NCBI GenBank assembly: GCA_046048135.1
Contig: JBJOGR010000042.1
Coordinates: 41,744-105,743, forward strand
Direction: 5' to 3'
Source: ATZT02 sp046048135
GTDB lineage: Bacteria; Actinomycetota; Actinomycetes; S36-B12; UBA5976
Length of the DNA: 64,000 nt
This document shows positions 1 through 8,703 of the stretch, in pieces. The notes below the pieces were generated by a model, which was not told where the DNA came from, made no database searches, and saw nothing but the letters and a program-made list of their open reading frames with translations. Position 1 is the first letter of the stretch, and the number at the start of each line of letters is the position of its first letter. Both the position numbers and the translations under genes were made by a program.

Positions 1-259
1 AATCCCAACCTGCTTGTCTTGGTACGTAATAACCTTGCATCGATTTAAATCTAGGGAAAACATCTTTAAAAACTCTTGCTTCTACGTGATGAGCTCCTGG
101 CATGCCATTTGCAGTTGGAGGACCCTCATAAAAGACCCAACGCTTATTTTCATCTCTTTGATTTAATGATTTGTGGAAAACATCATTTTTTTGCCAGAAA
201 TCAATGATTTCTCTTTCCATGGCAGGTAGATCGATGCGGTTAGAAACCTCGCGATACAC
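1..259 (-). CDS. ileS: isoleucyl-tRNA synthetase, N-terminal part (cut by window edge)
   Basis: Isoleucine-tRNA ligase charges tRNA-Ile in the cytoplasm. Only about 86 codons lie in the window; the gene runs off the left edge. The reverse complement reads through FYEGPPTANGMPG followed by HH, the class I synthetase HIGH-like signature typical of IleS, and YVPRQAGWD, which leads into the catalytic domain. The likely start is GTG at 259-257: the frame has a stop at 289-287 and no ATG between, and an AGGATGG stretch precedes the GTG by about 9 bases. It is divergent from lspA, with about 70-90 bp between starts. No T-box leader was found in that gap. Confidence 0.9.
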   Translation of the reverse strand, partial: MYREVSNRIDLPAMEREIIDFWQKNDVFHKSLNQRDENKRWVFYEGPPTANGMPGAHHVEARVFKDVFPRFKSMQGYYVPRQAGWD

Positions 260-347
260 GCTTACACCATCCTGCTTTCGAGTAAGTTAAAAGAAAAACT
301 GTACTCTCGTAGTTTATGAGACAACTAAAATGTGTGGTGATATCAAG

Positions 348-866
348 GTGAAGAGTCGCACACATTTACAAGCCTTAATGCTAAAGATTGCTTTAGCGAT
401 AATCATTACTGATCAAATAACAAAAGTAATAGCAGTGGCTGCATTAGAAAATAGAGAGAATTTGATTCTGGTGCCTGCCTTATTAGGGGAAAGAGTTGGA
501 CCACTTCTGCAATTTAATTTCATAAGAAATCCTGGAGCCGCATTTGGATTTGGTACAAACGCAACCTTAATTTTTACAATTCTTGCTTTTGTTATTTCCA
601 TAATTATCTGGAAAACAGGAAAAAAAATTGAAAATAGAATTTGGGCAATTTGTTTTGGGGCACTACTAGGTGGCGCAATTGGAAATCTAATTGACCGAAT
701 ATTTAGAAGCCCTGGAATTTTTAGAGGAGCAGTTGTTGATTTTGTCCAAATACCTTATTGGGCGATATTTAATGTCGCTGACATGGCAGTAAGTATTTCA
801 GCAACAATAATTGCAGTTATGACATTGATGGGTAAAGATCCTTATAAAAAGAAATTAAATGACTAA
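348..866 (+). CDS. lspA: lipoprotein signal peptidase (signal peptidase II)
   Basis: Membrane aspartyl protease that removes the signal peptide from prolipoproteins after Lgt has added the lipid (lgt is also in this window, at 16672). Four hydrophobic membrane segments are visible. Both catalytic aspartates are present, in NLIDR and in FNVADM, and the conserved NPGAAFG motif is there. I prefer the GTG at 348 because GGTGA (336-340) precedes it at 7 bases and the protein then begins MKSRTHLQ, as is usual for the family; an ATG at 330 in the same frame has no ribosome site. The 3' end overlaps the next gene by 8 bp, so the two are probably cotranslated. Confidence 0.95.
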   Translation: MKSRTHLQALMLKIALAIIITDQITKVIAVAALENRENLILVPALLGERVGPLLQFNFIRNPGAAFGFGTNATLIFTILAFVISIIIWKTGKKIENRIWAICFGALLGGAIGNLIDRIFRSPGIFRGAVVDFVQIPYWAIFNVADMAVSISATIIAVMTLMGKDPYKKKLND

Positions 867-1782
867 TTACATAATCCATGTTGAAGAAAATCAAGTGGGA
901 TCAAGAATTGATTCATTCTTATCGTCGAATCTTGAATTATCTAGAACAAAAGTAGCCTCTGATATTGATGCTGGTGCTGTGTTAGTTAATGGAAAAGTTG
1001 CTACTAAGTCATACCGTTTAAATTTAAACGATGAAATAAATTACACTCCGATAGAAAAATCTATTGTCGATCCAAAAGATCAGGTAATAGATATAAAAGT
1101 TTTATATTCAGATGATGACATTGTTGTTGTTGACAAACCTTTCGGTGTGGCAGCTCATGCAAGTCCTGGTTGGGAAGGACCAACTGTAACTGCATCAATT
1201 GCTGCTAAAGGACATCGAATTTCAACAAGTGGTGTAGCTGAACGCCAAGGAATTGTGCAACGTTTAGATGTTGGAACAAGTGGAGTAATGGTGGTAGCAA
1301 AAAGTGATTTTGCTTATGAAAATTTAAAAGATTCTTTTAGAACAAGAACCGTCAAAAAGGTTTATCACGCTTTGGTGCAAGGTCATCCAGATCCTTCTAG
1401 TGGAACAATAGATGCTCCTATAAGTAGACATCCGCAAGAAAATTACAAATATGCGGTCGTGCAAGGAGGAAGAGAAAGTGTTACTCATTACGAAACCTTA
1501 GAGGCTTTCCCATATGCATCACTTTTAAAAATTGAATTAGAAACTGGTAGAACGCATCAGATAAGAGTTCACATGAGTGCTATTAAACATCCGTGTGTTG
1601 GCGATCCCATGTATGGAGCAGATCCAAAGTTGGCCGAAAAGCTAGGACTTACTCGCCAATGGCTTCATGCAACATCTTTAACATTCAAACATCCAAGAAC
1701 TGGTGCAGAAGTGACATTTGACTCACCATATCCACAAGATTTGGCATCGAGTTTAAAGCGCGTTGCAGAGGTTTTTAAGTAA
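859..1782 (+). CDS. RluA/RluD-family pseudouridine synthase
   Basis: Isomerises selected uridines to pseudouridine, most likely in 23S rRNA. An N-terminal S4 RNA-binding domain covers about residues 14-62, and the RluA catalytic domain follows. The catalytic aspartate is Asp137 in RLDVGTSG, and HQIRVHM with GDPMYG near residues 234-255 are the usual C-terminal family motifs. At 307 aa it has normal RluD length. It sits between lspA and dnaE, the common actinobacterial order, and overlaps lspA by 8 bp. The RluD-type layout (S4 plus catalytic domain) is clear, but which uridine it modifies cannot be read from sequence, so no symbol is given. Confidence 0.92.
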   Translation: MTNYIIHVEENQVGSRIDSFLSSNLELSRTKVASDIDAGAVLVNGKVATKSYRLNLNDEINYTPIEKSIVDPKDQVIDIKVLYSDDDIVVVDKPFGVAAHASPGWEGPTVTASIAAKGHRISTSGVAERQGIVQRLDVGTSGVMVVAKSDFAYENLKDSFRTRTVKKVYHALVQGHPDPSSGTIDAPISRHPQENYKYAVVQGGRESVTHYETLEAFPYASLLKIELETGRTHQIRVHMSAIKHPCVGDPMYGADPKLAEKLGLTRQWLHATSLTFKHPRTGAEVTFDSPYPQDLASSLKRVAEVFK

Positions 1783-1810
1783 ACTCTATAAAGCAAGATT
1801 TAAATTAGCT

Positions 1811-1833
1811 ATACAAAACTTCCCCCTTTGTAT
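1811..1833. promoter_or_regulatory. perfect inverted repeat upstream of dnaE, overlapping a -35-like box
   Basis: ATACAAA (1811-1817) and TTTGTAT (1827-1833) form a perfect 7-bp inverted repeat with a 9-base C-rich centre. TTGTAT at 1828-1833 also works as a -35 box, 17 bp before TATTTT at 1851-1856. The repeat could therefore be a DNA operator over the -35. It could instead be a weak hairpin at the end of the lspA-rluD transcript; there is no T-run after it. Confidence 0.35.
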
Positions 1834-1856
1834 CAAACTCGTGAAAGGACTATTTT
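1828..1856 (+). promoter_or_regulatory. predicted promoter of dnaE, placed for a leaderless transcript
   Basis: TTGTAT (1828-1833), 17-bp spacer, TATTTT (1851-1856), then exactly 6 bases to the dnaE ATG at 1863. A transcript starting 7 bases after this -10 would begin on the A of the start codon. The only Shine-Dalgarno-like stretch, AAAGGA (1844-1849), is 13 bases from the ATG, too far for efficient use. The same -10 spacing is seen at hisD, rpe and argC. Confidence 0.4.
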
Positions 1857-1862
1857 CATTTA

Positions 1863-4800
1863 ATGTCTAATCGCGACTCATTTGTTCATCTTCATGTGCA
1901 CACTGAATATTCGATGCTAGATGGTGCAGCAAGATTAAATCAATTAATTTCAGAAGTTAAAAAACAAGAAATGCCCGCAATTGCTATAACAGATCATGGA
2001 AATTTATATGGTGCTTACGATTTCTATAAAACGGCAAAAGAGCATGGTGTTAAACCAATAATTGGTATTGAAGGTTATTACGCACCAAATGGAAGAAAAT
2101 CAAGAGAGATGCTCGATTTTGGATTCTCAAGTGGCGAAGATCAAGAATTTGGTAGAGGTAAATCTCCGTACACACATATGACATTGTGGGCGACTGATAC
2201 GCAAGCTATGCATAACTTATTTAAAATTTCTTCACTTGCAAGTATCGAAGGTTATTACTACAAGCCAAGATTTGATTTTGAAGTATTAGAAAAATACGGA
2301 AAAGGATTAATTGGAACCACCGGTTGCCCATCAGGTGAAGTAAATCGATGGCTTCAAGCAGGAGATTTCAATAAGGCTAAACAAGTGGCAGGACAATTGC
2401 AAGAAGTATTTGGCAAAGAAAATTTTTATTGTGAATTAATGGATCATGGCCTAGATATTGAGAAAAAAACCAGGGCAGATTTACTAAAAATTGCCAAAGA
2501 ATTACAAATTCCTTTAGTTGCCACTAATGACTTGCACTACACCTTTGAAAATGATGCGGCTTCTCATGAAGTTTTACTCTGTGTTGGAACTAGAACAACT
2601 TTAAGTGACCCAAATAGATTCAAATTTGATGCTCAAGATTTTTATTTAAAAACTCCTGCACAAATGAGAGACGTTTGGAAAGATTTTCCAGAAGCTTGCG
2701 ATAACACTTTACTAATTGCTGAAAGATGTGAAGTTAAGTTTCAAGAAGGCGCAAATTTAATGCCTAGATTCTCAGTTCCAGAAAATGAAACAGAAGAGTC
2801 TTGGTTAGAAAAAGAAGTAAATGAAGGATTAAAAAGACGTTTTAAAAATCAAGTTTCAACTCAACATCAAGACCAGGCTAATTATGAAATTAAAGTTATT
2901 AATCAGATGGGTTTTCCAAGTTACTTTTTAGTAGTAGCGGATTTGGTTAGATACGCCAAAGAAAATGGGATAAGAGTAGGTCCAGGTAGAGGTTCAGCTG
3001 GAGGATCGGTTGTTGCTTTTGCTTTAGGTATTACTGAACTTGATCCAATTAAGCATGGACTTTTATTTGAAAGATTTTTAAATCCAGAAAGAGTTTCTCT
3101 ACCAGATATTGATATTGATTTTGATGAAAAAAGACGCGCTGACATGATTAAATATGCGACTGATAAATATGGTTCTGATCACGTTGCGCAAATTATTACT
3201 TACGGAACAATTAAAGCTAAAGCGGCAATTAAAGATTCTGCTCGAGTACTTGGCTATCCATTTGCAAATTCAGATAAAATTACCAAACTTATCCCTCCAC
3301 CAGTGGTTGGAAAAGATATGTCTCTTGCATCCATTTTTGATAAAAAAGATGACAGATATGCAGAAGCAAGTGAATTTAGATCTTTATACAAAGTAGATCC
3401 TGAAGTTCAAAAAATAGTTGATACCGCAAGAGGCTTAGAAGGTTTAAGAAGACAACCTGGAGTTCATGCTGCTGGAGTTATTCTTTGTCGTGAACCTTTA
3501 ATAGAAGTAGTGCCTTTGTGGAAACGTGAACAAGATGGCGCAATTATTACTCAGTTTGATATGGGTGCTTGTGAATCTTTAGGTTTACTAAAAATGGATT
3601 TCTTAGGATTAAGAAATTTAACTGTATTAGATGATTGTTTGGAACACATCAAAAGAAATAAAAATATTGAAATAGTGCTAGAAGACTTAGAACTAACAGA
3701 TAAAGCAACATACGAACTTTTAAGTAGGGGAGACACCTTAGGTGTATTTCAACTAGATGGCGCACCTATGAGAGCACTTTTAAGATCCATGCAGCCTGAT
3801 CAATTTGAACATATTTCTGCAGTGTTGGCTTTATATCGCCCAGGACCAATGGGTGTTAATGCCCACAATGATTATGCGGATAGAAAAAACAATCGAACCA
3901 AAGTAGTACCTATTCATGAAGAATTAGCTGAACCATTAGATGAGATTTTAAAAGATACATACGGATTAATTGTTTACCAAGAACAAGTAATGGCAATTGC
4001 TCAAAAGTTAGCTGGATACTCTCTTGGCAAAGCAGATTTGCTACGTCGAGCAATGGGTAAAAAGAAGAAGTCAATTCTTGATAAAGAATTTATTCCATTT
4101 AGAGATGGCATGAGAGCCAACAAGTATTCAGAAGATGCAATTAATAAGTTATGGGAAATTCTTGTTCCATTTTCAGATTATGCGTTTAACAGGGCTCACA
4201 CAGCAGGTTATGGACTTGTCTCTTATTGGACTGCCTACTTAAAAGCTAATTTTCCATCAGAATATATGGCAGCACTCTTATCAAGTGTGAAAGATGACAG
4301 GGATAAATTAGCAATTTATTTAAATGAATGTCGCAAAATGGGTATCAAAGTTTTACCACCCGATGTTAATGAATCTTTAAGTGAATTTGCCCCCGTCGGT
4401 AAAGATATTCGTTTTGGACTTTCTGCAATCAAAAACGTTGGAGAAAACGTTGTTGACTCGTTAATAAATTCAAGAATTAAACATGAAAGATTTACAGACT
4501 TTTTTGATTTCTTAAATAAAGTTGAATCAACTGTTTGTAGTAAAAGAGTTATTGAATCATTAATAAAAGCAGGTGCTTTTGACTCATTAGGACATTCAAG
4601 AAAAGGATTACTAAGTATTCATATTGAAGCAGTAGATAGTGCCACAGAATCTAAAAAAGCAGAAGCTATTGGGCAATACGACTTATTTGGATCTAGTCAA
4701 GAAAGTGTCAGCCTTACAGGAACTGAATTGATAATTCCAAGTGAAGAGTGGGATAAAGCAGCGTTATTAAATTTTGAAAGACAAATGCTAGGCCTTTACG

Positions 4801-5384
4801 TTAGTGATCATCCTCTACTTGGAATTGAGCATTTACTTTCTAGATTTTCTGATACTCAAATAGCAGATATTGCTCATGGCAATAAAAATGATGCTGACAT
4901 TGTTACAGTTGCAGGCCTGGTTACCAATATTCAAAGAAAAGTAACTAAGCAAGGTGCTAATTGGGCAATTGTTACATTAGAAGATTTAGCAGGTTCAGTT
5001 GATTTAATGGTTTTTTCTCAAACTTATGCAAATACCGCAAACTTAATTCACGAGGATGCGATTTTATCTGTCAAAGCAAAAATTGATGCTCGAGAAGAAG
5101 AAAGTCCTAGATTAGTAGCTTTAGATTTTTCAGTTCCAGACTTAAATCAACAAAGAACCAATCCTGTTGTTGTTAAATTAAATGCTGCAAGGTGCACACC
5201 ACCAATGGTTGATTCAATAAAATCCGTGTTACAAACTCACCCAGGAACTGTTGAGGTGCATTTACACATTATTAATGGCGAAAAAACAACAGTGATGAAA
5301 ATCGATGAGAGATTAAGAGTTGAGCCAACCTCGGCATTGTTTGGGGAATTAAAAGCTCTTCTTGGCCCTAGTGCAGTTGCCTAA
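1863..5384 (+). CDS. dnaE: DNA polymerase III alpha subunit (DnaE1-type)
   Basis: Catalytic subunit of the chromosomal replicase. The 1173-aa length matches DnaE1. An N-terminal PHP domain begins with HLHVHTEYS (residues 9-17). The polymerase palm carries PDIDIDFDE at about 414-422 with two catalytic aspartates, and GPGRGSAGGS lies near 375. The C-terminal OB-fold starts around residue 1013. The gene follows rluD after an 80-bp gap that holds an inverted repeat and a leaderless-type promoter, and its 3' end overlaps the convergent LON-domain gene by 4 bp. No frameshift or missing motif is seen. Confidence 0.98.
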   Translation: MSNRDSFVHLHVHTEYSMLDGAARLNQLISEVKKQEMPAIAITDHGNLYGAYDFYKTAKEHGVKPIIGIEGYYAPNGRKSREMLDFGFSSGEDQEFGRGKSPYTHMTLWATDTQAMHNLFKISSLASIEGYYYKPRFDFEVLEKYGKGLIGTTGCPSGEVNRWLQAGDFNKAKQVAGQLQEVFGKENFYCELMDHGLDIEKKTRADLLKIAKELQIPLVATNDLHYTFENDAASHEVLLCVGTRTTLSDPNRFKFDAQDFYLKTPAQMRDVWKDFPEACDNTLLIAERCEVKFQEGANLMPRFSVPENETEESWLEKEVNEGLKRRFKNQVSTQHQDQANYEIKVINQMGFPSYFLVVADLVRYAKENGIRVGPGRGSAGGSVVAFALGITELDPIKHGLLFERFLNPERVSLPDIDIDFDEKRRADMIKYATDKYGSDHVAQIITYGTIKAKAAIKDSARVLGYPFANSDKITKLIPPPVVGKDMSLASIFDKKDDRYAEASEFRSLYKVDPEVQKIVDTARGLEGLRRQPGVHAAGVILCREPLIEVVPLWKREQDGAIITQFDMGACESLGLLKMDFLGLRNLTVLDDCLEHIKRNKNIEIVLEDLELTDKATYELLSRGDTLGVFQLDGAPMRALLRSMQPDQFEHISAVLALYRPGPMGVNAHNDYADRKNNRTKVVPIHEELAEPLDEILKDTYGLIVYQEQVMAIAQKLAGYSLGKADLLRRAMGKKKKSILDKEFIPFRDGMRANKYSEDAINKLWEILVPFSDYAFNRAHTAGYGLVSYWTAYLKANFPSEYMAALLSSVKDDRDKLAIYLNECRKMGIKVLPPDVNESLSEFAPVGKDIRFGLSAIKNVGENVVDSLINSRIKHERFTDFFDFLNKVESTVCSKRVIESLIKAGAFDSLGHSRKGLLSIHIEAVDSATESKKAEAIGQYDLFGSSQESVSLTGTELIIPSEEWDKAALLNFERQMLGLYVSDHPLLGIEHLLSRFSDTQIADIAHGNKNDADIVTVAGLVTNIQRKVTKQGANWAIVTLEDLAGSVDLMVFSQTYANTANLIHEDAILSVKAKIDAREEESPRLVALDFSVPDLNQQRTNPVVVKLNAARCTPPMVDSIKSVLQTHPGTVEVHLHIINGEKTTVMKIDERLRVEPTSALFGELKALLGPSAVA

Positions 5385-6058
5385 TTAAGACTTATTTTTG
5401 TTTTAGTTAGAAATGGTGCCGGAACAGAAGGAATTTCTTGCATCAAAATAGTTTCTCTATTAATAATTCTTAATACGCTCTTTAACCTTGAATTTGGGTC
5501 ATCAATTTCTAGTAAATTTTGTTTCTCTAAATTATTGATTGGAAGTAAACTGGCCAAAAGAAAACTCAAACTTGCAGGAGTATCAGGAAGTTTTTGTGAA
5601 GCATTATCATTATCAGCATCAAACATCATCATGAATTCATCGCATTTTTCTTTAGCTAAAGTTAACGTAGCTGGATCAAATTCAGTTTCAGATTCTTTTC
5701 TAACTTTAATGTCTGCAACCAAATAAGGTGCTTTGTCTTTAGAAACTGATAACAAGTTAAATCTTTGACCGCCAATTACAAGTATTTCAAAGGTGCCATC
5801 TTCATTAGTTGTGCTTTTACGCAACACCGCGATTGTGCCGATATCTGCTAAAACTGGTAAGTCTTCTTTTGTTTCGCTACCTTTTTTGATTGAAATTATT
5901 CCAAATCGACGCTCTATTTCTGGAAGAGCTAAGAGATCACTCATTAAAGCTCTATATCTATTTTCGAAAATGTGTAACGGCATCACTTGTCCAGGCATCA
6001 AAACAGTATTGAGTGGAAAGATTGGAATGGATTTTGATTCTGAATCAGAAATGCTCAT
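5381..6058 (-). CDS. stand-alone LON substrate-binding (N-terminal) domain protein
   Basis: About 225 aa consisting only of a LON N-terminal domain: IPIFPLNTVLMPG at the start, LHIFENRYRAL next, then G-R-F-G-I-I, typical of the PUA-like substrate-recognition domain of Lon. There is no AAA+ or protease part. Such proteins are common in actinobacteria; an adaptor or substrate-binding role is assumed but unproven. I chose the ATG at 6058-6056 because the protein then begins MSISDSESKS just before the conserved block. A longer frame from 6145 would run into hisD. It is convergent with dnaE (4-bp overlap) and divergent from hisD (51-bp gap). Confidence 0.8.
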   Translation of the reverse strand: MSISDSESKSIPIFPLNTVLMPGQVMPLHIFENRYRALMSDLLALPEIERRFGIISIKKGSETKEDLPVLADIGTIAVLRKSTTNEDGTFEILVIGGQRFNLLSVSKDKAPYLVADIKVRKESETEFDPATLTLAKEKCDEFMMMFDADNDNASQKLPDTPASLSFLLASLLPINNLEKQNLLEIDDPNSRLKSVLRIINRETILMQEIPSVPAPFLTKTKISLN

Positions 6059-6097
6059 GAATAAAGAATATGTGAAAGTGAATAATTTCGCATCCCG

Positions 6098-6110
6098 TAA
6101 TATTGAATCA
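6098..6110 (+). promoter_or_regulatory. predicted leaderless promoter of the his cluster
   Basis: TAATAT (6098-6103) is followed by 6 bases and then the hisD ATG at 6110, so a start 7 bases after the -10 falls on the A of ATG. No Shine-Dalgarno sequence is present. No good -35 is visible about 17 bp upstream, so recognition would rest on the -10. Confidence 0.45.
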
Positions 6111-7408
6111 TGATTCAAATAATTGATGTGCGAGAAATTAGCCAAATTTCATCACCGGTTGTTCCGCGCGCGCAACTTGATGTTGATTCAGCATTAATTC
6201 AAATTAATCCTGTTTTGGCAGATGTCGAAAAAAATGGAGATAACGCTGTCCTTAGTTGGAATGAAAAATTTGATGGAATAAGACCCAAATCTCTTAGAGT
6301 TCCGCAAGAAGTAATTGATAAAGCTTTTGCAGAGATGTCTCCAGATGTTATTGAGGCACTAAAAGAATCCATAAAGCGAACTACAAAAGTGCATGAGTCT
6401 CAATTGAAAAATGAAAATAAAACAACGGTAGTTGAAAACGGTTTTGTCACTCAAAAATATATTCCAGTTTCCCGAGTAGGTTTATATGTTCCAGGAGGAA
6501 AAGCTGTCTATCCATCAAGTGTGGTTATGAATGTAGTACCTGCAAAAGTAGCTGGAGTTAAATCGATTGCCGTAAGTAGTCCATCTCAAAAAGAAAATGA
6601 TGGATGGCCACATAAAACTATCCTTGCTGCGTGCAAGTTATTAGAAATTGATGAAGTTTATAGCGCAGGTGGAGCCCAAGCTATCGCAATGTTTGCCTAT
6701 GGAACTAAATCTTGTAAAAAAGTAAATTTAATTACTGGACCAGGAAATGTTTATGTAACAGCAGCAAAAAGAAAAGTTAGAAGTGTTGTAGCTATCGATA
6801 GTGAAGCAGGACCAACTGAAATAGCGATTCTTGCTGATGAGACAGGCAATGCTGAATGGATAGCTGCGGATTTAATAAGTCAAGCAGAACATGACGTAAT
6901 TGCATCAAGCATTTTGGTAACAAATTCAATAGAACTTTCTAATCAAGTTAAAAAAGCATTGGAAATTCAAGTTCCACAAACCAAACATTCTGACCGAATA
7001 AAGCAAGCACTTCTTGGAAAGCAAAGTGCAATTGTTCTAGTTAATGATATCGAACAAGGAATAGAAGTGATAAATGATATTGCCTCGGAGCATTTAGAAA
7101 TTCATACAAAAGATTTATCAAAAGTTGTTTCAAAAATTGAAAACGCAGGTGCAATTTTTGTTGGGCCAAACACTCCAGTCTCGCTGGGGGATTATTTAGC
7201 GGGAAGTAATCATGTTTTACCTACGGGAGGATGCGCTTGTCACTCTTCAGGATTAAATGTGCAGACATTTCTTAAGTCAGTTCAGGTTATTGAATATTCG
7301 AAAGAAGCATTACTTGAGGCATCAAATCACGTTAGAGCGTTAGCTCATGCAGAAGATTTACCTGCTCACGCCCAAGCAATTGATATAAGGCTTGAAAACA
7401 ACAAGTAA
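6110..7408 (+). CDS. hisD: histidinol dehydrogenase
   Basis: Catalyses the last two steps of histidine synthesis, oxidising L-histidinol to L-histidine with NAD and a bound zinc ion. The 432-aa length is normal. Family motifs include VPGGKAVYPSSV (about residues 127-138), TGPGNVYV (about 208), SQAEHD (about 260) with the metal-binding Gln and His, and SEHLEIH plus GDYLAGSNHVLPTGG toward the C terminus. It is the first gene of the his cluster, with a promoter suited to a leaderless message. The gene expected next in many actinobacteria, hisC, is absent: only 54 bp separate hisD from hisB. Confidence 0.98.
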   Translation: MIQIIDVREISQISSPVVPRAQLDVDSALIQINPVLADVEKNGDNAVLSWNEKFDGIRPKSLRVPQEVIDKAFAEMSPDVIEALKESIKRTTKVHESQLKNENKTTVVENGFVTQKYIPVSRVGLYVPGGKAVYPSSVVMNVVPAKVAGVKSIAVSSPSQKENDGWPHKTILAACKLLEIDEVYSAGGAQAIAMFAYGTKSCKKVNLITGPGNVYVTAAKRKVRSVVAIDSEAGPTEIAILADETGNAEWIAADLISQAEHDVIASSILVTNSIELSNQVKKALEIQVPQTKHSDRIKQALLGKQSAIVLVNDIEQGIEVINDIASEHLEIHTKDLSKVVSKIENAGAIFVGPNTPVSLGDYLAGSNHVLPTGGCACHSSGLNVQTFLKSVQVIEYSKEALLEASNHVRALAHAEDLPAHAQAIDIRLENNK

Positions 7409-7462
7409 ATAAATCAAATAATTTCAAGTTTCTTATAACATGAAAATAGAGAAAGAGGATTA

Positions 7463-8050
7463 ATGAGCAGAATCGGAAAAGTTTCCCGTAAGACAAAAGA
7501 AAGTGATGTTTCAGTTGAAATCAATCTAGATGGGACTGGAAATATTTCAATTGAAACAGGAGTCCCTTTCTATGACCACATGTTGAGTCAACTCGGTAAA
7601 CATGCAGCATTTGATTTGAAAATTAAAACAGTTGGTGACGTCATTGTTGATGAACACCACACAATTGAAGATACTGCAATTGCACTTGGTCAAGCATTTA
7701 AAGAATCATTGGGCGACAAAGCGGGAATTAAACGATATGGCGATGCAACTTTGCCTTTAGACGAAGTCTTAGTTAGAGCCGCGGTTGATTTATCTGGAAG
7801 ACCATATTTAGTTCATCAAGAAACAGAAATTGCGCCAATGATTGGTACATATGACACCACTTTAACTAAACACATTTGGGAATCCTTTGTTAATAGTTCC
7901 GATATAACTTTGCATATAAAAGTTCTTGAAGGTAGAAATGCACACCATGTTGTTGAGGCACAATTTAAAGCTGTAGCAAGAGCCTTAAGGGAAGCTGTTT
8001 CTTTAGATGAAAAGTCAACAGGAATTCCTTCCACAAAAGGTGTTTTGTAA
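7463..8050 (+). CDS. hisB: imidazoleglycerol-phosphate dehydratase
   Basis: Dehydrates imidazole glycerol phosphate to imidazole acetol phosphate, the sixth step of histidine synthesis. It is the 195-aa single-function form, without the histidinol-phosphatase domain found in enterobacteria. The two metal-binding histidine motifs are visible, DEHHTIED at about residue 65 and AHHVVEA at about 160, together with PFYDHML at 36. AGAGG about 5 bases before the ATG is a fair ribosome site. The substrate of the following transamination is made here, yet no hisC lies beside it. Confidence 0.97.
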   Translation: MSRIGKVSRKTKESDVSVEINLDGTGNISIETGVPFYDHMLSQLGKHAAFDLKIKTVGDVIVDEHHTIEDTAIALGQAFKESLGDKAGIKRYGDATLPLDEVLVRAAVDLSGRPYLVHQETEIAPMIGTYDTTLTKHIWESFVNSSDITLHIKVLEGRNAHHVVEAQFKAVARALREAVSLDEKSTGIPSTKGVL

Positions 8051-8072
8051 TTCTTGTTGATTAACACATTTT

Positions 8073-8702
8073 ATGAATAAAAAAATTGTTATCCTCGATT
8101 ATGGTTTTGGCAATATTCGATCTGCGCAAAAAGTATTTCAAAAAATCGGTGTTGAAACAGAAATTTCTAATGACTTTCAAAAGTGTTTGAATGCTGATGG
8201 TTTGGTCATTCCAGGAGTGGGAGCATTTAAAGCTTGTATGGAAGGGATACTAAAAGTAAAAGCAAATGAAATAGTTGATAAACGGCTTTCAGGAGGTAGA
8301 AATGTTTTTGGAATTTGTGTCGGAATGCAAATCATGTTTGAAAAAGGCACCGAACATGGAGAAACTACACCTGGACTAGGACAGTGGCCTGGCTTAGTAG
8401 ATGAAATAAAAAATCCTGTACTGCCACACATGGGTTGGAATGAGGTTCAAGTTGACTCTAGAAGTTTGATTTTTAAAGGAGTCGAAGATCAAAAATTTTA
8501 TTTTGTTCACTCATATGCTGCAAAAGACCTTAATTTGAAAGAGTCTGGAAAAATAGAAAAACCTTTGAAACATTTCACAACTTATGGTGAAAAATTCTTA
8601 GCAAGTGTGGAAAATAATGCTTTGGTTGCTACTCAATTTCACCCAGAAAAATCGGGTGAGGCAGGTATTTCACTTTTAAAGAATTGGTTGGATAGTTTCT
8701 AA
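8073..8702 (+). CDS. hisH: imidazole glycerol phosphate synthase, glutamine amidotransferase subunit
   Basis: Class I glutaminase that supplies ammonia to HisF for closing the imidazole ring. The nucleophile elbow FGICVGMQ (about residue 80) contains the catalytic cysteine, and FHPEKSGEAG near the C terminus carries the His-Glu pair of the triad. Length (209 aa) is normal. It sits 22 bp after hisB and one base before hisA. No clear Shine-Dalgarno sequence precedes the ATG, which is worth noting because its neighbours do have one; translation may depend on a message start inside hisB or on low-structure initiation. Confidence 0.97.
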   Translation: MNKKIVILDYGFGNIRSAQKVFQKIGVETEISNDFQKCLNADGLVIPGVGAFKACMEGILKVKANEIVDKRLSGGRNVFGICVGMQIMFEKGTEHGETTPGLGQWPGLVDEIKNPVLPHMGWNEVQVDSRSLIFKGVEDQKFYFVHSYAAKDLNLKESGKIEKPLKHFTTYGEKFLASVENNALVATQFHPEKSGEAGISLLKNWLDSF

Positions 8703-8703
8703 A

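Noticed and set aside
260..347. Possible T-box leader of ileS on the minus strand
   Set aside because: No antiterminator core (AGGGTGGNACCGCG) or Stem I in the short divergent gap.
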